A DNA stretch of 64,000 nucleotides from Sporobolomyces roseus (lineage: Eukaryota; Basidiomycota; Microbotryomycetes; Sporidiobolales; Sporidiobolaceae). This document shows positions 26,540 through 38,007 of the stretch, in pieces (positions within the stretch are counted from its first letter, which is position 1; each line of letters opens with the position of its first letter). Below the pieces are notes generated by a model. The model was not told the DNA's origin. It saw nothing but the letters and a program-made list of their open reading frames with translations, and searched no databases. The stretch covers positions 558,001 through 622,000 of the forward strand of contig JADILM010000009.1 in assembly GCA_016617785.1 (NCBI GenBank), written 5' to 3'. The translations under genes and the position numbers were made by a program.

Positions 26540-29500
26540 CTACCCGAGACTAGGAATCGTTATAGACGGAACCTCGCTGGTAGTACTAGTGGTGGACGAG
26601 GTTCGGAGAGAAGAAGAAGGCGAAGGGGAAGGAGCGGGAGAGGGAGATTGTGGAGGAGATTGCGAAGGGGATCGAGAGGAAGATTGGGAGGAGGATCCGA
26701 AGGAAGACGAAGGAGGTTCGTTTGTCGAAGATCCGCTGCTCGATGTCGACTGGTCCGAGTTCGAGGATGCGCTAGGCGGGACTGGGGAAACGCTTTGAGA
26801 CGTTGCGGAGGATCGTGTTGTCGTGCTGACAGAGAAAGAAGTCGAACTCTGCGAGGAGGTTCGAGTCGATTCTTGCGACGAAGATAGGGTCGAAGAGGTT
26901 TCGATCGAAGTCGACGTTCGGGAGCTCGACTGACTGCTCTGAGATTGCGAGGAAGTTCGACTTGATGGCAAGCTTGTAGAGTTGCGAGAGTTTGAGGACG
27001 AAGGAACGGGGGACGAAGTTTCGATTGGTGGAGAAGTAAAACTTCCTGACTCACTACTTGATGATTGATCGATTGTGGAGGTCGAGTTGAGGCTCGTACG
27101 GGTCGAGGAGGAAGTCTGAGAAGTGGGAGATGGGCCGATGGGAGGGAACGTTATCGAGGGTCGTCGAGAGGTCGAACTCGTCTGTTCCGAAGTTGAGCCG
27201 ATCGGGGGGAAGGTGATTGGGATTCCGGAGGACGAGCTTGATCCCGATTCGCTAGATGAGGGGGGACTCGAAGAACGAGGGGAAGAAGTCGTAAATCGAG
27301 AAGTCGAGGAGCGGGAACTGTAGATGATCTCTATCACCCAGTCAGCTTCGAGGAAACGAGACTAGCCGCTCGAGATGACCTACCTGGTGGTGTTGGGCTC
27401 TGCTGAGGTAGAACTTGCGGGAACGCAACCGATTGGGAAGTTCAAGAATTCGCAAGTAGTGACCGATCGCGAGCTCGACGAAGTTTGCCTGTTTCCGCAT
27501 ATTCGAGTCAATCGCAGATGTCTGACGGACATTGAGGGGAGAGGCTCACGAAGCTGAAGTTGATTGACTCGGCGGCGAAGTTGTCGTTTGATCTCCTCCG
27601 TTCGAGCTCGAGCCTGAGCTTGGAGGGCTCGGTGAGGGTCCGATCGGAGGAAATGTCACTCCTGAGGTAGTAGTCGCGCTTGAAGCTTGAGAACTTGTGC
27701 GAGACGAGGAGATTTGAGATTCGGAAGAGTCTGAACTCGAACTTCCAATGGGAGGCACGATGACTCCTCCTCCTGATGTTGACGAGCTACTCGAAGTTGC
27801 GCTACTTCTGGTAGGTTGTGGGGTGGGAGGAAACGAAGTCGGCTGAGGAGTGCGAGAAGGGGAAGACGAGGATCCGATTGCAGGAATCGAAACTTGTCCG
27901 GAACTTGTCGTAGTCGCAGAAGGTTGAGATTCACTGGTCGTACTACTATCTCCTCCTCCACTAGTCGAAGTCGCAGGCTGCGAGGTACTGGGTTGTTGCG
28001 ATTCAGACGAACTTGAGCTGGTTCCGATTGGAGGAATTACGATTCCTCCTGAAGACGTAGATGATGAGGTCGTGCTAAAGGAGCTACTCGAAGGAGATTG
28101 AGAGGTCGGTACGGAGGAAACGGAGTCGGAGGTGCGAGATGAGGAGGTCTGAGGAACGGATGAAACGGGAGGAGTCGAGGTTTGACCAGAGCTTGTTTGG
28201 CTCGTGGTGGGTACTCCTCCTCCATTTGAGCTCGAGCTTTGCGAAGGAACTGAGCTGCTAGATCCGAGACTGGAACTCGATCGGGTTGAAGAACTTTGCG
28301 AGACGCTCTGAGAAGATGAACTTGTGGGTACTGGTCCGCTCGTACTTCCACCGTTCGTGCCTGAGCTCGAGGATGATGACGTCGTGCTGGGGAAGTCCTG
28401 GGAAGATGAGCTTGTCGAAGGGGTTGGCGAATTCGACACTGAGCTGCTCGAAACGGAACTTTGCGTAGAGCTGAATGATCCCGAGATCGACCCCGAAGTA
28501 GATGTCGGAAGCGAGCTAGTACTCGTCGGACTTGGTAGGCTACTTGAGACGGAAACTGAAGAGGAGCTTGTAGGGAGAGTTGTTATTTCGGTGATCGTGG
28601 CTTGACTGTGACAAAAACTCCCAACTCAGTACGTTTCCTTGACGGCTGAAGAAGAAAGCGAGCTCACCCGACGACCGTGACTACCTCGATATCCGTCAAA
28701 GTCACCGTAGCGACACTCTGAATCCCTCCAAGCGCAGTGAAAGTCAAAGTTTCGACTCCTGTAACGAACCGGGTCTGACTAGCGATAACGACGATATCTC
28801 CCGATAGAGTAGTGGTGAAGAAACCTACGATGGTGTCTCTAATCGTCAGCACATTTCAGGAGAGCGCTGATGAAGACGAGACATCGTACCTGGCAGAACT
28901 TCGGATAGTGAAGTTTGAGAAACGGTGATATCCGGTACGGCGACGAATGAAGTGAACGTAGAGACTCGACCGTCGTTGAGAGTGGTCAATTGAGTCTGTG
29001 AGGAATATCTCAAGTTCAGCTAAACTTTCGTGAAGTAGCTAATGCCGTGAGTCAAACTCACCCTTGTGATTCCATCCTTCGTGACCAATTCGGTTCTTCC
29101 ATCGATTACAGTCGTCACCACTTGTCCCTCTGCAACTGCATTCGATTTATCATTCTTTCGATTCGTGAGCACGACCGCAGGTGGAACAATGATGACCTGT
29201 AAGGATTCCCTACACGGGTTCAGCCTCGTCATATTGAGCAGACAGATTCACGAAAGGAAACTCACACAAAGCAAAACCAAAATCAATAAACAGCACAAAC
29301 CTCCGACAACTCTCTTCTTCCTCCTCCTCTGACTCGCCCCTCCATCACTCGATCCCGTCCCATAGCTAGTTGCGACATATCTCTGATCATACCTCCCTCG
29401 ACTACTAGGTGGCGTTCTACGTGAAGTGGCGGAGTTCGTCGCGGTGGGTCCTCGCCGAATAGGAGTCTGAGCAGAGAAGAATGGGATTAGCGAGGGTGAA

Positions 29501-29561
29501 TCAGAGAAGAGAGATAACGTACTGTTGGAGGCGAGAGTTGAACTCGTGGTGAAGTGGACAT
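26540..29561 (-). CDS. Mucin-like type II membrane protein A with PPIG motifs
   Basis: No known family recognised. Eight exons (29561-29523, 29466-29266, 29196-29062, 28995-28890, 28824-28668, 28605-27550, 27488-27384, 27317-26540) give 858 residues. A short basic cytosolic tail (RRRKKRVV) precedes one TM helix (GLCCLLILVLLC/VIIVPPAVVL, about 66-90), predicting N-in, C-out. A folded-looking Thr/Val-rich segment (FFTTTLSGDIVVIASQTRF) follows, then about 600 residues of Ser/Thr/Pro. In this sea sits a recurring motif [VI]-x-[FVI]-P-[PAS]-[IL]-G, seven copies (VTFPPIG, VIVPPIG, VSIPAIG, IVIPPIG, ITFPPIG twice, ITIPSLG at the very end), and one two-cysteine loop CEFLNFPIGC in exon 7. Introns and N-terminal design match gene B at 33040-36337. 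Likely heavily O-glycosylated; role unknown. Confidence 0.8.
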
Positions 29562-30053
29562 CCTGGAGTTAGTGAACGGGAGAAAAGGAAGAGAGAAAGA
29601 GAGAAAAAGGAGAGAGGGGAATCAGCAAGACCGCGGATTTTCCGAAACGTTACCCACTTTGAACGATGAGTACGATAGAGAAGATGAACAGAAGGAAGTG
29701 AGGTTGTACTGAAAGAAATGAAGTAGTTTACATGAGATCGAAAGGGAACAAGGATATTACTGAAGGATTAGGAACTCTTGGGAGAAAGGGGGGAGATAGG
29801 TATGAAGGGAAGTCAGGTGTGAGAAAGGGACAAGGTAGTTATCGAAGTAGAGAGACTGGCGTGTAGAAAGAGGAAATCGAAAAGTCGAGGTTATGGGATG
29901 TCGAACGGTTGCGTAGAGCGAAGAAACGGTCGAAAGGGGAAACAGTATCTCTAGGCTTGAACGGGTCGAAATGAGAATGACGATTGTACAGGGGACTGGA
30001 GCAGGTCGAAGGAGGAAGGGAGATGGAGCGGGTCGAGTCGAGTCGAGCCAAGT
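29562..30053. other. Intergenic, no gene seen
   Basis: Upstream of mucin-like gene A and downstream of the YPT7 stop. Purine-rich on the plus strand; small open frames only. Confidence 0.4.
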
Positions 30054-31052
<999 letters not shown>

Positions 31053-31333
31053 AGTTGAGAGATGAAAGGGGGGGAAAGGTGAGGAGGGGGGGTGGGGTGA
31101 AACGAAGGGATCGACTTGGACGACGCTACTATGGAGTTGCTGAGAGTATATGTATCTGCTAGGGCGTACTATCGAGGAACAGCGTCGAGCAAAAGTGGTT
31201 GAAATCGAGAGCGTCAGCGGTCAGCGAGAGAGATTTCTATAAACTCATTGTCAACTCAAACGTAATCTATTTCGACTTAGCGCGAGAAAATGAACTATCA
31301 GTCTTCCGGCTCAACTTCACAACTCTTTCAACC
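31053..31333. promoter_or_regulatory. Divergent promoter YPT7/PNO1
   Basis: 281 bp between the two start codons. A TATA-like string (gtatatgtat at about 31147) lies about 185 bp upstream of the PNO1 ATG. A G-run patch lies near 31070-31095. Confidence 0.4.
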
Positions 31334-32559
31334 ATGTCTGACGGATTCCTACCAGCATCAGCTACTTCCTCGAAAGCTCGCAAAGCTGCTCTCAAGACTG
31401 GAACCGCTTCAGCAGCTCCCCCTTCTCAAAAGAAATCTTCATCAAAAGGAAAAGGCAAAGGCAAACAACCATCTCAACCCTCTCACTTGTTATCTACTCA
31501 ACCGAATCAACAACAGATAGATGGAGACGATGTCATGTCAGAATTCGGTGAACGAGTAGCGTTGGATGATGGGATTGAAAGGAAAAAAGTTCAAATCTCT
31601 CAACCAGAATCTCAATCAGCCATGCAGGAGGACGACGACGACGAGGAGGAGGACGACGACTCCATCATGATCGACCCTTCATCTTTACCTACACCAGTAA
31701 CGAGAACTCCAATCTCTCAATTAGGAGGAAACACCGCCTCTTCCTCCGCTTCAGATCCAAATTCCCTCTCTTTCCAACCCGTCTCTCATCACTCGAACGC
31801 CGGTTTGACTCAACGAAGAAAAGTTGGAATTCCTCCTCATCGAATGACCCCGCTCAAGAGGGATTGGATCAAGATTTATACTCCTTTAGTAGAAGAGTGT
31901 GGATTGCAAGTTAGGATGAACGCTGGAAAACGACTGATCGAGATGAAGGTACGCTGCTCGATTCTATTCAGGTGGAAGCAAGCGAAACTGACCTGAATTG
32001 ATTCTCGTAGACCTCGAAACATACCCCTGGACCTTCAGCCCTCACTCGAGCAGTCGATTTCCTTTCAGCCTACGCACTCGGTTTCGCAGTAGACGACGCG
32101 ATCGCTATGCTCCGTCTCGAAGAGCTCTACATCGTGAGTTAGGGATCTGAAAGATTCGATCGAGTAGCATGAGACTAATCCTTCGCCTTGACTACTCATA
32201 GGAAACCTTCGAAGTGAAAGATGTCAAGACTCTTCACGGTGATCACTTATCTCGAGCGATCGGTCGTATCGCAGGACACGAAGGAAAGACTCGATTCGTA
32301 ATCGAGAACGCTTCTCGAACTCGTATCGTTCTCGCCGACTCGTACGTCCCCCTTCTCTTCTCCCTTTTTCCCTTTCTCTCGCGCGAGATTCACAATTGAC
32401 GAATGAGTTGGGGAGATTAGGAAAATCCACATTTTGGGGACTTTCTCAAATATCAAAGTAGCGAGGGACGCCATCTCTGCATTGATTCTCGGTTCACCTC
32501 CTGGCAAAGTTTACGCAAACTTGAGGACTTATGCTTCGAGGCAACGATCGAGGTTCTAA
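31334..32559 (+). CDS. PNO1: Pno1/Dim2, 40S ribosome assembly KH protein
   Basis: RNA-binding partner of the Nob1 endonuclease in small ribosomal subunit maturation; acts in nucleolus and cytoplasm. Exons 31334-31948, 32011-32133, 32202-32341 and 32421-32559 give 338 residues. The N-terminal 150 residues are Ser/Lys-rich with acidic stretches and less conserved. The conserved core begins at [14 protein letters not shown] and contains [34 protein letters not shown], the KH domain ([39 protein letters not shown]) and the end [12 protein letters not shown], all family hallmarks. The ATG at 31334 (AACCATGTC) is preferred to in-frame upstream codons in the 5' leader. Convergent with mucin-like gene B, 480 bp apart. 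Confidence 0.96.
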
Positions 32560-33039
32560 GGATGGAACAGGTCAGATATATAGATTCGGAGCGAGGGAGG
32601 GGAGGGGGATTGGAGGGTTATGTAGGAACATGTACCGATTAGTTTATTAGCAGGATTCTCTTTTTCATTCTCGTGTGTCATTCCATATCACATTGTTTCT
32701 CACCTTTACTCGAGCAGAACCTCTCGAGGGAAAAGGGAGAGAAGGGAGAATCGCAACAAGCTCGATTGCGGTTTCGCTCTCTTGTGCAGATTTCGAGTTT
32801 GAAACTGATAGCATAGACAGGTGGATATCAAGCGGATCTCCAGAGTGAACAGACAAGAATACGGTAAAGATTGGCAGGGTGGAAGAACGAAGGTGAAAGA
32901 GTGTGAATTGGAGACAGAATCCTAGGACGCGTATAGAGTAGACGATAAATGGGTATCATTCGAGAGAATATTAGGTCCAATTGAAGAACAAGTGTGGGAA
33001 GATAACGATTGGGAGGAGAAGTGGAAAGACGGAAAAGAT
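32560..33039. terminator. Convergent 3' intergenic region
   Basis: 480-bp tail-to-tail spacer between PNO1 and mucin-like gene B. Only a 63-codon minus frame is present; no gene is called. Confidence 0.4.
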
Positions 33040-36000
33040 TTACTGCTTTGGTCGATACCTCCTCAAGAGTCGAGCTGGTTGCGGTAAATCAGCAGGCGAA
33101 GGAATAGGGGATGAGGAAGGTGACTCTTTCGTTGTGACTTCTTCGACCAAGGTAGTGGAGGAAGTGACCTGAGAGTGGGAATTGGAAGAGATGGATCCTT
33201 CGATCGACGAAGTGGTTTCCTGAGTTGGAGTAGAGGTCGTGATAGAAGAGGAAGGGAGAGCTTGAACTGGTGATGAGGGACTGCTGGTCGTAGAGGTGAC
33301 CTCTGGCTCTCGATCGGAAGAGGAGGAGGTAGATGGGAGATCTTGGGTTGAAGAATTTCGAGGAAATTCAGACGTTGAAGATTGAGACGATCCCGAGGAA
33401 GATGGGCTTGATGTCGGAGAGGTGGAAGTCCCAGTCGAGGTGAAACCTGGAGAAGTCGACGTTTCGACCCCATCAGATTCCTCGTTTCCTCTTGAGCTTG
33501 AAGTTTCGACTTCTTCACTCGACGAGCTCGTGGGTCTTTCGGGTCTCTCGGGTCTCTCGGTGGTCGTGGCCTGCTCCGGGGATGTTGCCAGAGTGGAGGA
33601 GGAAGTCGTTCCTGAGCTTGACAAGGTTACGAATTCGCCGTCGGGAGAACTTGATAGAGATGTGGAAGGGGGAGTAGGTCGAGGGAGTGGAGTTGAAGAA
33701 TCGGGACGCTCTGTTGTGGAAGAGGAAGAGGGGTCGAGCGAAATCGAGTTCGAAGTTGTGGTAGGCCGTTCACGAGAGCTTGTCGACGAGGAAGACTGCC
33801 GGGTTGAGCTCGAAACATCGGTACTAGACGGTTCCGATACCGACGTCTCGCTTGTCGAAGGACTGCGAGAGGCATCGGAACTTCGAGTCGAACTTGTTGA
33901 GCTCGAATTTCCGGAAGATGACGGCGGAGTTCCGAATGAACGAGTTGAAGTTCTGTGAGCGGGTTGTGTCAGTCTTGTTCATTTGCTGTGAGGCGTGAGC
34001 TCACCTCGTTGTTGAAGAGAACGAGGTTGGTCCAATAGGAGGGAACGTGATTTGAGAATTCGTCGAAGTTGACCTGCGAACACTTGCGTCAATTCGTGCC
34101 AGAACTCACCATCGAAGAGAGCGATGACTTACCCACTCGTCGTCGGCGGCAGAACAGAACTTGTTTCGCAACCGCCCAAATTTGTTGGCAATCCTGGAAT
34201 GCAGCCCTGGCGCGACGAGGTTTCCGTACGCGAACTTGTCCGGGAAGAGCTCGAAATTGACTCAGACTCAGATTTAGACTCTGAGAAGCGAGTGGTCGTT
34301 GCAGAAGTCGTAAAATCGGAACATCCTGGTTGTGAAATCGGAAGACCAGGAATGCAAATTCCGCTCGTTGTTGAAGGCTCTGCCGATTCTGTCGAAGCAC
34401 GAGTCGACCTGTCGAAAGAACAAGGGTCGGCGGATAAGACGGGAGCTTATAGCTTTGGACGCACGAGGTGGATCTTGTCGAACTCGCAATTTCTTCGCAT
34501 CCACCGAGTTCAACCGGTAGAAACGGATTACAAGATTGCGTCGCAGAGGTCGTCGAGGTGACCCTGGAGGAAGTTTCACTGGTGAGGACTGGTTAGTGCT
34601 AATCTCTCGCCGTTACTTTGCACGTAAACTCACCTTGTCGTCGATCGAGAAGTCGAAGTCTCGATGGGTACGGACGTTTCGCATCCTCCCAAATCGACAG
34701 GCAGACCAGGAATACAGATTGTGATCACTGGAGGATCGCTTGACGTTGATGAGGGTCGTTCGGATCGCGAAATCGACGAGCTAGAAAAATCAAGTGTGAG
34801 CTCAATTCGCGTTCTCATAAGGATTCGAGCTCACCTTGTTGGTCTTGTAGTAATCGTCGAGTCTGTGGTAGTCGACTCGCAACCTCCTAGGAAAATTGGA
34901 AGACCGGGAATACAAGCTTGAGATGAAGTCGAAGATTCTGAGCTCGAAATTGTTCGTGTAGGACGGTCTGATGTTATCAACTGATCGAGAGTAGACGAGG
35001 GCACCGAGCTAGATTGGGTGGTAGTAGAAGAAGAGAGAGATTCGCTCGAAGTCTGGGGGGGACAACCTCCGAGGAAGAGAGGTGAACCAGGAAGACAAGG
35101 AGCAGATATGCTGGTCGATACGCTCGATGTCGATGCAGAGCTGGATTGAGCAGGTGGAGAGACCGTAGAGCTTGCTGTCGATGCGCTACGAGTCGATGTG
35201 GTAATATCTTGACAGCCTCCAAGATTGAACGGCAAACCTGGAATGCAGAGAGGCGACGAGCTGCTTTGGGGAAGACTTTCAGCTTCCGAGCTCACGTATA
35301 GAATAAAGCACTCACGTCGATGTTACTATTGGAAACGAGAGCGATTGCGAACTGCTCGAACTAGTGGGTCGACTGCTTGTTTCTATCGTGGAACTCGAGG
35401 TTTGCTGTCCGGAGGTAGTCGTTTCCTGAGTAGTCGATGGAGCCAGTGTTGTAGACGAAGGAGGAGGAGCTACCGTTGTAGAAGAGGAAGGAGGAGAAGG
35501 TAGCGTCGTCGCGGAGGAACTGCTCGTTTGTACCTCGCTCGATGAGCTGATGGTAGAGGATGAGATCGAGGTTCGAGTTGGTTCGACGATGATAGTGGTA
35601 TCTTCATAGAACGTTTGCACGATTGTAGCGACCGAGAGGGGTCCTCCAGAAATCGTGCGAGTGACAACTTGAGCTTCACCACCTTGAATCGTATTCGTCC
35701 GAGTTGCGAGAACTACCACTTCTCCGCCTAGAGTGGTCGTCGCGAAGCCAGTCTGGATAGCGTTGAGAGATGTAAGGGAGACTGTGATGACTGGAATCGT
35801 TACTGCCGAGGTGATCGTCGAAACTTCACCATTATCAAGAGTCGAAAGGGAGGTCTATCGTAGCTTAACTCGAATCAGCTTTCCCCGTGTTCTGCATACA
35901 TAATGGAGAGACGCACGCGAGTGACAACATCCTGCGTTTTGGTCTGAATGAAAGTCGTAATTCCGTTCACCACTGTCGTGAAACCAATTGCTCGCTCTTC

Positions 36001-36337
36001 CGCCGCTTCGACTCGAGTTTCCTTGTTTCGAGGGACCACTACAGCTGGAGGAATCACAGCTATCTGCAGTCAACAACATGATCAGCGACTAGTGAGAGAA
36101 GTGTGTTAGGGGAACCGTGAGAGTCTTACGAGGATGGCAGCCAAAAGTCCCAGTACGATCGCTACCTTGATCCCCTTTGATATCGGTCGCTTGGCAGGAG
36201 CTGCTCCCACATAGCGTCTGTCGGTTCCAGGTGTCTGATTGATGGGTTTAGACAGATGCAGTCAATGGGAGCTGAGCGGAGAAGGACAGGAGAAGAAAGA
36301 GAGAGATCCTCACCGAAGAAGTAAGGCCACTCGACAT
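33040..36337 (-). CDS. Mucin-like type II membrane protein B with cysteine-loop repeats
   Basis: Paralogue of gene A; no known family recognised. Ten exons: 36337-36314, 36234-36130, 36063-35917, 35854-35316, 35263-34835, 34780-34634, 34578-34465, 34408-34133, 34073-34005, 33952-33040; 920 residues. Short basic N-tail (AKRPISKGIKV), one TM helix (VAIVLGLLAAIL/IAVIPPAVVV), a Thr/Val-rich segment shared with gene A (FATTTLGGEVVVLATRT), then Ser/Thr-rich sequence carrying seven 12-residue loops bounded by cysteines: CIPGLPFNLGGC, CLPGSPLFLGGC, CIPGLPIFLGGC, CIPGLPVDLGGC, CNPFLPVELGGC, CIPGLPISQPGC, CIPGLPTNLGGC. One PPIG motif (ITFPPIG) is in exon 9. Exons 5-9 are all multiples of three with phase 2 on both sides. 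The tail ends in a basic LLRRYRPKQ. Probably surface-exposed and O-glycosylated; function unknown. Confidence 0.82.
34133..35263 (-). repeat. Seven CIPGLPxxLGGC loop-coding repeats
   Basis: Within exons 5-8 of gene B the 12-codon loop unit recurs seven times: three in exon 5, one in exon 6, one in exon 7, two in exon 8. Spacers are Ser/Thr-rich and vary in length. Cys1 and Cys12 are invariant; Gly11 is invariant. Each loop could close by its own disulfide. Confidence 0.85.
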
Positions 36338-38007
36338 GGCGGTTGAGGAGTGTCGAGATCAAACGAGTGTATAGGGTGAGTGAAGCAGTGAGAGAGAGAG
36401 GGAGATTGGAGGGAGGAGATCAAGAAGTCCGAGGCGATCCCGGAGATGTTTCGAAGGGGTTTCTACGAGCAGCATCTCTGTGAAGGGAGGTTCAGTACGA
36501 GAGCTCGAACTGTGGGAGTGAGGGAAGAGGGGAGAGGGAAGAAGGGAGAGGAAGAAAGCTTATTTGTGCCGAACCTTCGCAAAACTAGTTACGATCAATT
36601 GAGCTTTCAATCGCAAGTCAGGCTTCAAGCTCTCCGACGAGTCGCAGAGTGACGAGCACACTGGAAGACAAGGAATGCTCTCCAGAAAGTTCACGATTAA
36701 AGAGCAGGACCCGACGATAGAGGCTCGCAGAAGCAAGATTCGCATCCTTCGCGAAACATGCTCCTAACTCACGTTGGGGCGACCCGGCGATTTCTCTCGT
36801 CCTGCGAAGTATCACTAGCGCGAGATAAGACAGAGTCGTACATCCGTCAAGAAGAGAAGAGCAGGTCAAAGGCTCCTTGAGTTTCTTCCTTTCAACCAAC
36901 CGAAAATGAACCGTTGGAGTTTCGACACGATACGATCGACTTTTCCTACCGGTTCCCGAAGGTTGAACCGGGTCTCCTGTCGAAAGTTGGCGCTCGAGCT
37001 CGAGAGAAGCGAACCTTGACAGGAGGTCGAAAACCGTTTCGCGAAGGAGCAAGACGAAAACATTCGCTCCCTTGATAAGAGCCACTTGATGGCGAGCCTT
37101 TGAGGTCACCGTCGACGACGTCCGTTGCAAAGATAGAAAGATCGTCAGTTCCTGTCAAAATGAAAAGGATGAAGCAACCCCTCGCGCGAGCAACGGTCAA
37201 AATTGAAAACGAGTGCTAGCGAAGAGACGGAAATGTGCGTACCCCTACGAAGATCGTCGTTCGATGCTCTTCCACTTCGTTTGTACACGACGACAGGAAT
37301 GCCTCGGAAGTCGAAAGCACAGTGAACGAACGCCGGGAGCGAAAGTGAACGGGAGACTGCCTTGCGCTTCAATCGTTTCAAATCGAAGGAAAGGCCATTT
37401 CGGTGGTAGCGAAAGCACTGATTAGTCGAATGGAAGGCGTGAGAGTCGGATCGAACGGCGTTTGAAGCCGATGAGGGAGGTAGGGACAGAGAGGAGAGCG
37501 AAAGAAGAAAGAAAGGAGAAGTCGACGAAAACCTCCTCTCGCTTCACAAGTCTGTCAGAGCGTGAAAGTGCAGAGGTGAAGCGGGCCACAGACGAGGTAG
37601 CTACAGTACCTACCATTAAGAGGCGAATTCCTTTTTTAATTCACGAATCGAAACGAGAGCTCCCTCTGCGAAATTGAATCTAGAACCCTGCTGCACTTCC
37701 CTCGAGACTTTCTTCTTCCCCTTTTTTCTCTCCCACTTTCATTTGCCCAAGATTGTCGACCTTAATCACCATCTACCAACGCTGACCCTCGACGAACCCC
37801 CTCTCACTCAAGACGACCCCAACACCCTTGCATCACTCTCTCCGGACTCGGAATACGAATCCCCTCCTTCTTAGCGCGATCGCTCAACCCCTTCACCGGA
37901 ATCTCAGAAAATACACTCTAATCAAAATCAGTACCTCGAGCTAGTGAACGATCAGAGGACTTGACTTCTCCCTTCCCTTAACCCTTTCTCTCTCTAAAGA
38001 TTCCGTC
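36338..38007. other. Long gene-poor region upstream of the homeobox gene
   Basis: 1670 bp, the longest stretch without a supported gene. Minus-strand frames such as 36618-37130 (170 codons) and 37145-37381 have no domain and no intron logic. The last 300 bp before 38008 are pyrimidine-rich and include a plus frame (37674-37874) that could be an upstream ORF in a long 5' leader. Likely regulatory sequence for the divergent pair gene B/homeobox gene. Confidence 0.45.

Noticed and set aside
26535..28605. Many long antisense frames across the mucin-like gene A
   Set aside because: Serine-rich codon repeats keep the other frames open; these are shadows of the repeat composition. The same applies to 33422-33958.
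36618..37130. 170-codon minus-strand frame
   Set aside because: Composition unlike the confirmed genes, no domain, no supporting splice sites; could be chance in a gene-poor region.
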